A DNA stretch of 31,266 nucleotides from Parcubacteria group bacterium GW2011_GWA2_36_10 (GCA_000991205.1 LBRC01000013.1:1-31266), one strand, 5' to 3'; numbered from the stretch's first letter, positions 1 through 8,138 are shown. A program made the numbers and translations. The notes: generated by a model from the letters alone, not told the origin.

Positions 1-1
1 T

Positions 2-766
2 GATTTTATTTCTGAACTGGATCGTTTAGAAAGTTTGCAAGATGGCTTACTAGAAAACGTCAAAGAATTAGAAAAAATAAAAAATTCTTTAGTTGATGAC
101 AAAAATTCTTTAGAGACAAATAAAAATGAGCTAGTTATTTTGGGGGAGAGGCTAGAGGCTAAAAAAGATTTATTAGGTGGCCAAAAAGAAGTAAAGTATT
201 ATTTGCTAGAAAAAACTCATGGCCAAGAAGCAAAATTCCAACAACTTTTAGCTCAAGCCAAAGCTGAACAAGCGCAAATTGATGCGGACATTGTTTATTT
301 AGAAAAAATTGCTCGCGAAAAACTCAACCGTAAATTACAATCCGGGGAATTAAAAAGCGAAGGTTTGATTTGGCCAGTACCCTCACAGATTGTGACTGCT
401 TATTTTCATGATCCTGACTATCCTTATCGTTATATTTTTGAGCATCCAGCTATCGACATCAGAGCTGCTCAAGGTACAGCTATCAAAGCCGCCGAGTCTG
501 GCTATGTTGCTAAAACTAGAGATGGCGGACAATATGGCTATAGTTATATTATGTTAGTACATGCTGATGGACTATCTACCGTTTATGGTCATGTAAATAT
601 CATCTCGGTGGCTGAAGACCAATTCGTCACTCAAGGTCAAATTATTGGCTATTCTGGTGGTATGCCAGGCACCAAAGGAGCTGGACCATTTACCTCTGGG
701 CCTCATTTACACTTTGAAACGCGTGTCAACGGCATTCCAGTAAATCCACTCAATTATTTAAATTAA
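2..766 (+). CDS. M23-family murein hydrolase/activator with N-terminal coiled coil (5'-partial)
   Basis: The frame is open to the left edge, so the true start lies outside the window; the TTG at 35 is only an internal codon. The visible N-terminal third is rich in Lys, Glu, Leu and Asn, as in the coiled coils of EnvC/NlpD-like proteins. The C-terminal part is a peptidase M23 (LytM) domain. HPAID (H at 443-445, D at 455-457) gives the first zinc ligands, followed by VYGHV and a terminal HLHFE motif (from 704). Members of this family cut peptide cross-links in peptidoglycan or activate amidases outside the membrane. All zinc and catalytic motifs look intact, so it is probably an active endopeptidase. 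It ends just before a weak hairpin and is not co-directional with the following minus-strand cluster. Confidence 0.9.
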   Translation, partial: DFISELDRLESLQDGLLENVKELEKIKNSLVDDKNSLETNKNELVILGERLEAKKDLLGGQKEVKYYLLEKTHGQEAKFQQLLAQAKAEQAQIDADIVYLEKIAREKLNRKLQSGELKSEGLIWPVPSQIVTAYFHDPDYPYRYIFEHPAIDIRAAQGTAIKAAESGYVAKTRDGGQYGYSYIMLVHADGLSTVYGHVNIISVAEDQFVTQGQIIGYSGGMPGTKGAGPFTSGPHLHFETRVNGIPVNPLNYLN

Positions 767-785
767 AAACAAACAGGGTGTTTTT
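765..785 (+). terminator. possible weak terminator after the M23 gene
   Basis: A 7-bp A/T-rich stem (AAAAACA / TGTTTTT) with a 7-nt loop overlaps the stop codon and ends in a short T run. It fits a weak Rho-independent terminator, but its low GC makes this uncertain. Confidence 0.35.
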
Positions 786-788
786 AGT

Positions 789-817
789 TTGACTAAATTT
801 TACTTATTCGCTAGTAT
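789..817 (+). promoter_or_regulatory. candidate sigma70-type promoter for the 78-aa membrane protein
   Basis: TTGACT at 789-794 and TAGTAT at 812-817 are separated by 17 nt. Transcription would start near 824, giving a roughly 40-nt leader with a good ribosome binding site. The -10 box matches the consensus at only four positions. Confidence 0.45.
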
Positions 818-865
818 TTACTAGATTAAAAGAACCTTCCACTTCTAAATGCAGAGGGGTGCAAA

Positions 866-1102
866 ATGGGACGCCAACATTTCAGTGAAGCAACCAGACG
901 CGTTGAGATTCCACGAATCACTTCACCGACCAAAGAGCCAAACATCTCACAACCCATCAGGATCGGGGCTATAATTTTACTTGGTTTGATCGCTTTTGGC
1001 TCTCTTGCTTGGGCGGCTCATTTATCAAAAAAACAAGTGGCCAAACAACAAGCCACCGAACTGAGCATCAGGTCGATCAACAAGCTTCCTCACGAGAAGT
1101 GA
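866..1102 (+). CDS. small single-pass membrane protein, unknown function
   Basis: A 78-residue protein. About 31 polar residues are followed by one hydrophobic segment (roughly residues 32-50, IGAIILLGLIAFGSLAWAA) and a basic, Gln-rich tail. No family is recognised. Start choice is supported by a strong purine-rich ribosome binding site (GAGGGG) about 8 nt before the ATG, unlike most genes here. A candidate promoter lies upstream and a large GC-rich terminator downstream, so it looks like a single-gene unit. Base composition is clearly less AT-rich than the neighbours (29 G/C in the 60 nt from 961, hand-counted). That suggests transfer or a different expression class. Confidence 0.65.
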   Translation: MGRQHFSEATRRVEIPRITSPTKEPNISQPIRIGAIILLGLIAFGSLAWAAHLSKKQVAKQQATELSIRSINKLPHEK

Positions 1103-1122
1103 TGCAATCTGCAGACAGCTAA

Positions 1123-1190
1123 AGCCCCATTCCCCGCATACCTGCCTACCGACAGGCAGGCGCGAGGATGACAGCGGGGCTCTCTTTTTT
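1123..1190 (+). terminator. large GC-rich terminator containing a CCTGCCT/AGGCAGG palindrome
   Basis: An outer stem formed by AGCCCC (1123-1128) or CCCCGC (1132-1137) with GCGGGGCT (1174-1181) encloses a perfect 7-bp inner hairpin, CCTGCCT (1141-1147) with AGGCAGG (1154-1160). A T-rich run follows at 1181-1191. It fits Rho-independent termination of the preceding small gene. The inner hairpin belongs to the dispersed palindrome family seen across the window. Confidence 0.7.
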
Positions 1191-1221
1191 TAAATAGAAA
1201 AGCCCGATAAGATCTCGGGCT
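1191..1221 (-). terminator. terminator of the 70-aa membrane protein gene
   Basis: On the minus strand a 7-bp stem, AGCCCGA/TCGGGCT (1201-1207 with 1215-1221) and a 7-nt loop, is followed by a T-rich stretch. It sits 24 nt past the stop of the minus-strand gene and faces the plus-strand terminator, insulating the two convergent units. Confidence 0.7.
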
Positions 1222-1244
1222 GAAGTCAAAACGTGGTCTGATCA

Positions 1245-1457
1245 CTAATCAGAAACAGAGAAATTACGACGTAGTCTCAACCAACGATACAAGGTGTAAA
1301 GAAAAAGGCCAGAAAAAAGAACCAACATGACAACCAGCAGAAAAAACATCCATGTTGTTTTAGGTGACTCAAAAAATACTGATGCTGATAGTGCCGCTAT
1401 CATCAAAGCATCCTTGAACAACCACTCTTTTAATTTTTCATTTTCTGCGTTTGACAT
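1245..1457 (-). CDS. small membrane protein with two hydrophobic segments, unknown function
   Basis: A 70-residue protein with an acidic/basic amphipathic start (MSNAENEKLKEWLF). It has two hydrophobic stretches (roughly residues 16-30 and 35-58) and ends with a Arg-rich cytoplasmic-type tail (YRWLRLRRN). No family is recognised. Start choice rests on a strong GGAGGTG ribosome binding site about 5 nt before the ATG, and a terminator hairpin follows the stop. These outweigh the antisense open frame at 1327-1551, which has no such signals. It lies downstream of the Xer recombinase gene but may have its own promoter. Confidence 0.65.
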   Translation of the reverse strand: MSNAENEKLKEWLFKDALMIAALSASVFFESPKTTWMFFLLVVMLVLFSGLFLYTLYRWLRLRRNFSVSD

Positions 1458-1507
1458 GGTGCACCTCCGCTTGTCTTTTTGTGATTTGAAGAGCCTCTTT
1501 CTTTTTA

Positions 1508-1536
1508 AGCTTAATTTAAAAAGAATTTTGTGTCAA
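1508..1536 (-). promoter_or_regulatory. possible promoter for the 70-aa membrane protein
   Basis: A perfect TTGACA lies at 1531-1536 (minus strand) just past the recombinase stop. At 17 nt spacing the -10 is TAAGCT (1508-1513), a poor match. The leader would be about 45 nt. Supported mainly by the -35 box. Confidence 0.35.
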
Positions 1537-1540
1537 TATG

Positions 1541-2485
1541 CTATTTTTTAAGAGGATGAAACTGGGTATGAACACGTTCTGCGTATTTATCAGAAGCATG
1601 GACATAGCGAGTAGTAGTATCTAATGACTCATGACCCAATAAAATCTGAATAGCAGCCGGATTAGCACCATTTTCTGCTAAATAAGTAGCAAAGCCATGT
1701 CTTAAAGAGTGTGGTGAGATGGGGACGTTGATACCTAATAATTCACGGTATCTTTTTAATTTAAACTGGACATAGTTAGCAGAGATTTTTTTATTTTTAT
1801 CTTGATTATTACGTCCACGATAAGGGATGAACATAAAAGGGGAAGTATCTACTCTAGTTTTGAGATAAATCTGTAAGTGCGAAATAGCACGTGGCGTCAG
1901 ATAAACAAAACGCTGTTTTTTACCTTTACCCATGATATAGATACGGCCAGTTTTATCTAGCTGTTCACGCTTGAGAGATAAAAGTTCTGAAATACGCATA
2001 CCAGTCGCAAACAAAGTCTCGAGCATCGCTCGATTACGAAATTTGATATTAATTTCTTTTTCAAATTTATAGGGCGCTTCGATGATTTGGATCAGTTCTG
2101 ACATCTCGGCTACCTGCGCGTGCTTTTTTTCGGTTTTGAGTAATTTGACCGCATCGGCATTGATCGGACTTTTGTAATCCATGTCCGATAAAAATTTCAG
2201 ATAAGATCTTAAGGCGGATAAAATTCTATTGATACTAAAACTAACTAATTGCATTTTACTCGGCTCGTGAGCAGGTGTCAGTCTGTCAGTAGAGGAGAGG
2301 TAGGCCTTAAATTTGATCAATGACCTTTTGGTCAAATCCTTAAAAGGAATTTTTAAATCCTCGGATAAAAATATTTCAAAAATATTTAAATCACGTTCAT
2401 AGTTATAAACTGTTTCGGGCGAGTAGTTGTTAGATTGGATGTTCTCTAAAAATTCATCTAGCAGGGGAAGTTGATATTTTGCCAT
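1541..2485 (-). CDS. xerC: Xer-type tyrosine site-specific recombinase
   Basis: A 314-residue phage-integrase/Xer recombinase: an N-terminal SAM-like DNA-binding domain (about residues 1-105) and a C-terminal catalytic domain. All expected catalytic residues are visible: R164 (TGMRISELL), K187 (GKGKKQR), H259 and R262 (SPHSLRHGFAT), H285 (LLGHESLDTT) and the nucleophile Y294 (TTRYVH). Such enzymes resolve chromosome dimers at dif. The reading frame stays open upstream to 2608, but the ATG at 2485 is chosen: it lies 16 nt after the predicted start from a perfect promoter, and the extension is hydrophobic and non-conserved in look. There is no Shine-Dalgarno sequence. Whether it is XerC, XerD or a sole XerH-like enzyme cannot be told here. 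Confidence 0.88.
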   Translation of the reverse strand: MAKYQLPLLDEFLENIQSNNYSPETVYNYERDLNIFEIFLSEDLKIPFKDLTKRSLIKFKAYLSSTDRLTPAHEPSKMQLVSFSINRILSALRSYLKFLSDMDYKSPINADAVKLLKTEKKHAQVAEMSELIQIIEAPYKFEKEINIKFRNRAMLETLFATGMRISELLSLKREQLDKTGRIYIMGKGKKQRFVYLTPRAISHLQIYLKTRVDTSPFMFIPYRGRNNQDKNKKISANYVQFKLKRYRELLGINVPISPHSLRHGFATYLAENGANPAAIQILLGHESLDTTTRYVHASDKYAERVHTQFHPLKK

Positions 2486-2507
2486 TTGTATATTTATTAA
2501 TATCTTA

Positions 2508-2536
2508 ATTATAATGGCAGATTTGAGTATTGTCAA
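2508..2536 (-). promoter_or_regulatory. consensus sigma70 promoter of the Xer recombinase
   Basis: Reading the minus strand, TTGACA (2536-2531), exactly 17 nt, then TATAAT (2513-2508). Both boxes are perfect. The start point would be near 2501, leaving about a 16-nt leader with no ribosome binding site. Repeated TTGAGT/ACTCAA hexamers surround the -35 box (2523-2530, 2537-2543, 2556-2564) and could be an operator. Confidence 0.85.
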
Positions 2537-2597
2537 ATTGAGTGTAAGGGTTATTATACTCAATTCAATAATCTCAATAAAATACGCACAACTATAA

Positions 2598-2618
2598 ATT
2601 CCTGCCAAAGGCAGGAAT
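2598..2618. repeat. dispersed palindrome, ATTCCTGCC-AAA-GGCAGGAAT
   Basis: A perfect 9-bp inverted repeat with a 3-nt loop in the gap between ftsQ and the recombinase gene. A member of the short palindrome family described in the findings. Confidence 0.75.
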
Positions 2619-2637
2619 AATATAAGGCCACTTAAGC

Positions 2638-2658
2638 TCTTCCGCCATTGGCGGAAGA
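2638..2658. repeat. dispersed palindrome, CTTCCGCC-ATT-GGCGGAAG
   Basis: A perfect 9-bp inverted repeat (2638-2646 with 2650-2658) with a 3-nt loop, 16 nt beyond the ftsQ stop. No T run follows on the minus strand, so it is not an ordinary terminator, though it could protect the 3' end of the mRNA. Confidence 0.8.
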
Positions 2659-2673
2659 ATTAGAAGAAATATT

Positions 2674-3501
2674 TTATTTAAAAAATATTCTATCACCAAA
2701 TCTCAAATCTATATATTCAACACTATTAGGATCAGTAATAATATTTTCCGCTAAAACTTTTTTTAAATTATTTAACTGCTCATTGATGTCTTTGGTAGCA
2801 TCTAATTTAATCACATAGCCAGCTTTGACCTGAACATTGAGCTGACTCAAATCATCACTTAGATATATTCTAGTAAGCTTATTATTATCACTAAAGTTAG
2901 CTGCCCAGGCATCACCTATTTTATTGATTAAATTTAGCTCATTATCATTTAATATTTGTTCATTGCTAGGCTTCTGGGCTCTTAAGTCCTGTAAAACAAG
3001 GTATTTTTCGTCCAAAGCCTCTATTTGGCGATTTAAGGCACCTTTGGCACTGACAAGGTATAAAGTATCATCTCGTTGCCAAATAAATTGTGAGATTTTT
3101 TCTTGGAGCTTAATTTTAATGGTATGCGGAAAACTTTTAGTGACTTCAGCGCCATCAAGATTAAAATTAGTCATTAAGTCTTTTTCTAAGCGACTTATTT
3201 TCACTAAAAAATAATTATTGTTCTTAAACATGATTAAACGGCTACGATCTAATTGACTCTGGACAAAATTTTTAACTTCGTCGGCTGATATCTCTTGGTT
3301 GTTATTAATTTCTATTTTAGTGAGACGAAATAATTTGATTTGAAAAATAGATTGTAAAACTAAAACTAAAAAAATAACAAAAATAATTTGCTTCAAACGA
3401 TTGGTTTTATTCGTTGACTGTTGCTGATAATAGTTTCTAACTAATTTTTGTGTCTGGCCAGGCAAATGCCTTTGCCATCTCCTCTCTGTCTTGACCCTCA
3501 T
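2674..3501 (-). CDS. ftsQ: cell division protein FtsQ/DivIB (POTRA domain)
   Basis: A 275-residue bitopic membrane protein. A basic cytoplasmic tail (about residues 1-37) is followed by one membrane segment (about 38-54, IIFVIFLVLVLQSIF). Then comes a POTRA-like region (KIEINNNQEISADEVKNF onward) and an extracytoplasmic FtsQ domain with DLR near the end (YIDLRFGDRIFFK). FtsQ links early and late divisome proteins at the septum. It lies 25 nt downstream of alr on the same strand; a location near mur genes is typical. There is no clear ribosome binding site before the ATG at 3501. Confidence 0.85.
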   Translation of the reverse strand: MRVKTERRWQRHLPGQTQKLVRNYYQQQSTNKTNRLKQIIFVIFLVLVLQSIFQIKLFRLTKIEINNNQEISADEVKNFVQSQLDRSRLIMFKNNNYFLVKISRLEKDLMTNFNLDGAEVTKSFPHTIKIKLQEKISQFIWQRDDTLYLVSAKGALNRQIEALDEKYLVLQDLRAQKPSNEQILNDNELNLINKIGDAWAANFSDNNKLTRIYLSDDLSQLNVQVKAGYVIKLDATKDINEQLNNLKKVLAENIITDPNSVEYIDLRFGDRIFFK

Positions 3502-3526
3502 ATCTTGTGTCGTGTAATATATAATA

Positions 3527-4633
3527 TTAAATAATTATCCTCGGCAAGTTAGTATTAATTCTCGTCACTATTTCATAATTTATCGTCCCGGCTAGAGTCG
3601 CTAGCTCTTCAGCGCTGATTTCACTGTCTCCATCTCTGCCTAATAATACCACTACTTCCCCCTCTTTGACACTCAAACCACTTGGTAATTCCACCATCAT
3701 CAGATTCATACAAATATTTCCGCGGACAGGATATTTTTTGCCTTGTAATAAAACAAAAGATTTATTTGACAAGCTTCTAGGATAGCCTTCGTTATAGCCT
3801 ACTGGTAAAACTGCAAGCTGACAATCTTCTGGGCAAGTATAGGTACGATTATAGCCAATTGTAGTACCGGCGGGCATTTTTTTAATTTGAATAATTTTTG
3901 TTTTCCAAGTTAAAATCGGTTTTAAACATAGTTTAGCTAAATAGCCTTGATATTTAGTTGCTTCACTTGGCCATAAACCATACAAGCTTAAACCCAGACG
4001 GATTAAATCAGCTCGCGCTTCAGCTTGATTTACTGTCGCTGCTGAACAAGCCATGTGTTTTTTAATTTGCGGAAATTTTGTAGTCAAAACTTGAAAATCA
4101 GCTAATTGTTGTTTGGTAAAATCTGTATTTTCTGCTTCGCTTTCAGCAAAGTGAGAAAAAATACTATTTACTTGCAAATTTTCTTTAGCTAAAATTTGCT
4201 TTATCACAGTCTCTGCTTCGCTTAAAGCAAAACCTAAACGTCCAGTACCAGTATCTATTTTAATATTAACAGTAAATTTTTTAACACAACTTTTAGCTAA
4301 ATTATCTAGATACTCAATTTGCACTAAAGTATAAACTGGCAAAGAAATATTTAAACTCAAATTTTTTAATTTCTCCTCGTCTTGTTCAAAATAGCTCAAA
4401 ACCATAATTGGCTTAGAGCTTAAGGTGCTTACTTCTAATGCTTCAGCTAAATTAACGACCGCTAGACCAGCGACATTTGGATCTTTGTCTAGTAAAGAAA
4501 CAATTTCTGCTAAGCCATGACCATAGGCATTACTTTTCACTACTGGCCAAATAGCAGAACTGGCTACTATATTTTTAAACTGCTGAAGATTATGTTGTAA
4601 ATTTTTTTGATTTATTTCTAGCCAAGTCAGCAT
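3527..4633 (-). CDS. alr: alanine racemase
   Basis: A 368-residue, full-length, PLP-dependent fold-type III enzyme that makes D-alanine for peptidoglycan. The PLP lysine is K33 in VVKSNAYGHG. The barrel motif IDTGTGRLGF (about 127-135) and the C-terminal GYNRTY, with Y261 as the likely second catalytic base, are present. So is GNICMN, the usual Met-containing segment of the C-terminal beta domain. It starts 2 nt after the serS stop and is surely co-transcribed with it. No ddl (D-Ala-D-Ala ligase) is visible in the window. Confidence 0.95.
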   Translation of the reverse strand: MLTWLEINQKNLQHNLQQFKNIVASSAIWPVVKSNAYGHGLAEIVSLLDKDPNVAGLAVVNLAEALEVSTLSSKPIMVLSYFEQDEEKLKNLSLNISLPVYTLVQIEYLDNLAKSCVKKFTVNIKIDTGTGRLGFALSEAETVIKQILAKENLQVNSIFSHFAESEAENTDFTKQQLADFQVLTTKFPQIKKHMACSAATVNQAEARADLIRLGLSLYGLWPSEATKYQGYLAKLCLKPILTWKTKIIQIKKMPAGTTIGYNRTYTCPEDCQLAVLPVGYNEGYPRSLSNKSFVLLQGKKYPVRGNICMNLMMVELPSGLSVKEGEVVVLLGRDGDSEISAEELATLAGTINYEIVTRINTNLPRIII

Positions 4634-4635
4634 GC

Positions 4636-5883
4636 TTATGATTTTTTGTGACTAATTTTTTTAAAGCTCAAATATTTACGCAAAACTTTTGGTACCTCAA
4701 TACTTCTATCCTTGGTTTGATAGTTTTCCATAATAGCAATCAAAGCTCTACCAAAAGCCATACCGGTACCATTTAAAGTATAAACGAATTCTTTTTTACC
4801 AGCTTGTTCATACTTGATATTTAAACGTCGGCTTTGAAAGTCAGTCGTATTTGAACAAGAAGTCACTTCGCGATAAGTGTTTTGCGCTGGCAACCAAGCT
4901 TCGATATCATACTTTTGAGCAGCGGGTGAGCCTAAATCACCACTGGCGATATTTAAAACATGATAAGGGATTTTTAAGTCTTGCCAGATTGACTCTTCTA
5001 CTTTTAAAATTTCTTGATGATAAATTCTTGCTTCTTCTGGGCGACAGAAAACTACCATTTCTATTTTATCAAACTGATGGCCACGCAAAATTCCTTTGGT
5101 ATCTTTGCCATAAGAGCCTGCTTCTTTACGATAAGCTGGCGTAAAAGCAAAATATTTTTTCGCATTTTTTAAATCTAAAACTTGATCAGCGTGATAGCTA
5201 ATCAGTGGCACTTCGGCTGTGCCGATCAAATATAAAGTATCTTCATCAACGTTGACTTGATAAATCTCATTTTTATCAGCTGGGAAAAATCCTGTACCAA
5301 ACATGGCTTGCTCCTTGACTAAATGCGGCACAGCTAAAGGCTTAAAGCCAGCCGCCGAAATCTTCGCCCAAACAAATTGCAGCAAAGCAAACTCTAAATC
5401 AACTAATTCATTTTTCAAATACCAAAATCTTGCTCCAGAGACTTTGGCGCCCTGCTCCATATCAATCAAATCTAAATTTTTACCCAAGTCAGCATGATCT
5501 AAAATAGGAAAAGAAAACTCTGGTATTTTACCAACAGTCTTAATCACCACACTATCCTCTTCTCCGCCGACCGGCACATCCAAGGCATTGATATTTGGTA
5601 TCTGCCAAAGTAATAAATTTAATTCTTGTTCTTTGTCTTTTAGCTCTTGCTCTAAAGTGTTGAGCTCTCCACCAAGAGCCTTCATGGCTTGAATAGTAGC
5701 TTCGTTTGGTTTAGTTTTCGAGTTAGCTTTACGCAACTGTCTTTTAGTTTCAACATTTTTTAATAAATCATTTTTTTCTTGATAAACTTCAAGTACATGA
5801 TTCAAGTCCAAATGCACTCCTCTGCTGGCGTTATTTTTTGCGACTAACTCTTTATTTTCCTTGATGAATTTAATATCCAACAT
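4636..5883 (-). CDS. serS: serine--tRNA ligase
   Basis: A 415-residue class II aminoacyl-tRNA synthetase that charges tRNA-Ser. The N-terminal arm (about residues 25-100) is the antiparallel coiled coil that holds the long variable arm of tRNA-Ser. Motif 2 is visible as TPAYRKEAGSYGKDTKGILR followed by HQFDKIE. EVTSCSNTTDFQSRR and motif 3 (NGTGMAFGRALIAIMENYQ) complete the active site. Length and motifs are normal. It lies 4 nt downstream of the cyclophilin gene and 2 nt upstream of alr, so the block is an operon. Confidence 0.96.
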   Translation of the reverse strand: MLDIKFIKENKELVAKNNASRGVHLDLNHVLEVYQEKNDLLKNVETKRQLRKANSKTKPNEATIQAMKALGGELNTLEQELKDKEQELNLLLWQIPNINALDVPVGGEEDSVVIKTVGKIPEFSFPILDHADLGKNLDLIDMEQGAKVSGARFWYLKNELVDLEFALLQFVWAKISAAGFKPLAVPHLVKEQAMFGTGFFPADKNEIYQVNVDEDTLYLIGTAEVPLISYHADQVLDLKNAKKYFAFTPAYRKEAGSYGKDTKGILRGHQFDKIEMVVFCRPEEARIYHQEILKVEESIWQDLKIPYHVLNIASGDLGSPAAQKYDIEAWLPAQNTYREVTSCSNTTDFQSRRLNIKYEQAGKKEFVYTLNGTGMAFGRALIAIMENYQTKDRSIEVPKVLRKYLSFKKISHKKS

Positions 5884-5887
5884 AAGA

Positions 5888-6550
5888 TTATTCCTCTAAA
5901 ATAATAATTTTTTCTATTTTATCGCCTTGAACTATTTGATTTACTACATCTTGACCCACTAAAACTTTACCAAAAACTGTATGCTTACCATCTAGCCAAG
6001 GCGTAGCCACATGAGTGATAAAAAATTGAGAGCCATTAGTATTTGGTCCAGAATTTGCCATGGACAAAACACCAGGGCCATCATGTTTTAAACTTGAGTC
6101 AAATTCATCTTCAAACTTATAGCCTGGACCACCAGTACCAGCGATTGGCAAAGCGCTACCAACAATTTGATCATAAGTAAAATCTACCCCAGCAGTTCCT
6201 TTGGCTTGTGGATCACCAGTCTGAATCATAAAGTCTTGAATCACACGATGAAAATAAATACCATCATAAAAACCCTCTTTAACTAACTTTACAAAATTAG
6301 CTACGGTCTTTGGTACTTTTTCTTCGTATAATTCGACTTGAATATCTCCTTTGCTAGTTTGGATAGTTGCTTTCATAGTTTTTCCTAAATTCGTTAAGGC
6401 ACTTCCGCCTTCGGCGGAAATGTTATTATCATTAGCTTGAACTAAAGATTTGTCGTCTATTTTTACTGGCGCTGGTTTACTTAATAAATAAAAACCAAAG
6501 CCCGCCGCTAATAACACTATACCTAAAATTACAGCTATTTTTTTATCCAT
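5888..6550 (-). CDS. membrane-anchored cyclophilin-type peptidyl-prolyl isomerase
   Basis: A 220-residue protein. One N-terminal hydrophobic segment (about residues 5-24) should anchor or export it. A linker follows, then a cyclophilin domain (about 60-220). Active-site motifs are intact: [29 protein letters not shown] and [12 protein letters not shown]. It should catalyse cis-trans isomerisation of X-Pro bonds on the outer face of the membrane. The linker (ISAEGGSA) is encoded by one of the dispersed GGCGG palindromes at 6403-6419, an in-frame insertion in a tolerant region. It lies between lysS and serS with tight spacing. Confidence 0.92.
   Translation of the reverse strand: MDKKIAVILGIVLLAAGFGFYLLSKPAPVKIDDKSLVQANDNNISAEGGSALTNLGKTMKATIQTSKGDIQVELYEEKVPKTVANFVKLVKEGFYDGIYFHRVIQDFMIQTGDPQAKGTAGVDFTYDQIVGSALPIAGTGGPGYKFEDEFDSSLKHDGPGVLSMANSGPNTNGSQFFITHVATPWLDGKHTVFGKVLVGQDVVNQIVQGDKIEKIIILEE
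6403..6419. repeat. dispersed palindrome inside the cyclophilin gene
   Basis: TTCCGCC-TTC-GGCGGAA, a 7-bp perfect stem with a 3-nt loop. It matches the intergenic family but is translated, encoding the linker between membrane anchor and catalytic domain. Confidence 0.75.
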
Positions 6551-6561
6551 AAATTATTTTT

Positions 6562-8040
6562 CTATTTTTTAGGACGCATGGTGGGGAAGAAGATCACTTC
6601 TTTGATATTATCTGTATCAGCTAATAACATCACCAAACGATCAATACCCATGCCCAAGCCAGCGGTTGGTGGCATGCCTTGCTTTAAGGCTTCAACAAAA
6701 TCTTCATCGGCACCTTGGGCTTCAGTGTCACCTTGAGCTTTTAATTTCTTCTGTTCTTTAAATCTAGCTTCTTGATCAAGTGGATCATTTAATTCTGAAA
6801 AAGCATTACAAACTTCCACGGTCTTTACTACTAGCTGAAAACGTTCAACATAATTTGGTCGCTCAACTAATTTTTTCGCTAGCGGTGAAAGCTCGATGGG
6901 ATGGTTGATAATAAAAGTTGGTTGCACTATTTTTGCCCGAACAAATTTTTTGTACAGCTCGTCTAATAATTTTCCTCTGCCCCAAGATTTTTCTACGCTG
7001 ATTTTAGCAGCTTTAGCAAGCTTAGCTAACTCTTCATCACTTGTTTTATCAATATCAATTTTCAAGGCTTTGTCTAAAGCGGTTTTGAAATCTAGTTGTG
7101 GATATGGACCAGAAAAATCAATCACATCATCGCCGTTTTTTACTTGCAAACTGCCATTTACTTTTTTGACTAAAGTTTGAAAAAACTTTTCCATAAACTT
7201 CATCAAAAACTGATAATCTTTATAAGCCCAGTAAAATTCTATCTGCGTAAACTCGGGATTGTGCTGATGATCGATACCTTCGTTACGAAAACAACGAGCA
7301 ATTTCATAAACTTGCTCATAGCCACCGATAATCAATCTTTTTAAATATAGCTCTGGCGCTACTCGCAAATACAAATCAATATCTAGAGCTTTATGATGGG
7401 TAATAAAAGGCGTAGCGGTTGCACCGCCAGCGATAGTTTGTAAAATAGGCGTATCGACTTCGACAAAACCAGCAGCATCAAAATAATCTCTGATATTTTT
7501 AAAGACTTGTGAACGTAAAGCAAAAACTTTTTTTACTTCTTCATTGGCCAGCAAATCTAAATAACGTTTTCTAAATCTTAAATCTGGATCTTTTAAGCCA
7601 GCGCGTTTATCAGCTAAAGGCAATAAAGCTTTGCTTAATAATTTTATAGAACTTGCCAAAATTGTTGGTTCTTTAGTTTTAGTTTCAAAAGCAGTGCCAG
7701 TGATTTCTACAAAATCACCCAGATCATAATTTTCTTTAAATTCTTGATAATTTGCTTCACCGACATTGTCCTTACGGATAAAGCCCTGCAAGCTTCCACT
7801 GACGTCACTAAAGTGCAAAAAAGCTGAACCACCTTGTAGTCTTAAGCTCTTTATACGACCGGCTAAAACCAGCTTTTTCTGGCTCTTGGTCAATTGCTTG
7901 AAATCGCTCAAAAAGTCGCTAATAGAGGCATTTTTGGCCGTTTGAGAGGGATATACAGGCACTTTTTGGCTACTTAAACGCTCTAACTTGCGTAAACGTT
8001 GTAAATACTCGTCATTGATGTTTATTTCTAGATCTTGCAT
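6562..8040 (-). CDS. lysS: lysine--tRNA ligase, class II
   Basis: A 492-residue class II LysRS. The N-terminal OB-fold anticodon-binding domain (about residues 55-150) is followed by the catalytic core: RFRKRYLDLL, motif 2 (CFRNEGIDHQHNPEFTQIEF) and motif 3 (GLGMGIDRLVMLLAD). The frame continues upstream to 8115, but the ATG at 8040 is preferred. It has an AAGGAG ribosome binding site (8053-8058), and the hydrophobic N-terminal extension is not a LysRS feature. It is the first gene of the lysS-ppi-serS-alr-ftsQ run, divergent from the GC-rich block. Confidence 0.95.
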   Translation of the reverse strand: MQDLEININDEYLQRLRKLERLSSQKVPVYPSQTAKNASISDFLSDFKQLTKSQKKLVLAGRIKSLRLQGGSAFLHFSDVSGSLQGFIRKDNVGEANYQEFKENYDLGDFVEITGTAFETKTKEPTILASSIKLLSKALLPLADKRAGLKDPDLRFRKRYLDLLANEEVKKVFALRSQVFKNIRDYFDAAGFVEVDTPILQTIAGGATATPFITHHKALDIDLYLRVAPELYLKRLIIGGYEQVYEIARCFRNEGIDHQHNPEFTQIEFYWAYKDYQFLMKFMEKFFQTLVKKVNGSLQVKNGDDVIDFSGPYPQLDFKTALDKALKIDIDKTSDEELAKLAKAAKISVEKSWGRGKLLDELYKKFVRAKIVQPTFIINHPIELSPLAKKLVERPNYVERFQLVVKTVEVCNAFSELNDPLDQEARFKEQKKLKAQGDTEAQGADEDFVEALKQGMPPTAGLGMGIDRLVMLLADTDNIKEVIFFPTMRPKK

Positions 8041-8052
8041 ATATTTTTTAAT

Positions 8053-8058
8053 CTCCTT
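8053..8058 (-). promoter_or_regulatory. Shine-Dalgarno site fixing the lysS start
   Basis: AAGGAG on the minus strand lies 12 nt before the ATG at 8040. It is slightly far but a full match, and it supports the shorter LysRS start over the longer open frame. Confidence 0.6.
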
Positions 8059-8138
8059 AATTTTAATAAAATTAGGCAAAATAAGCAAGCTAAAAAACCT
8101 CACTGACAATTTCACTTCAAAAACTGGAGACCCAGAAC

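Noticed and set aside
1327..1551. Plus-strand open frame of 74 codons
   Set aside because: It is antisense to the 70-aa membrane protein gene, which has a GGAGGTG ribosome binding site and a terminator; the plus frame has neither.
2486..2608. N-terminal extension of the recombinase to 2608
   Set aside because: It would cover the consensus promoter and a dispersed palindrome, and it encodes a hydrophobic stretch foreign to Xer proteins. The ATG at 2485 fits the promoter.
2486..2673. A dif recombination site next to the Xer gene
   Set aside because: No 11+6+11 arrangement with dif-like arms was seen. The repeats there fit a promoter/operator and palindromes better.
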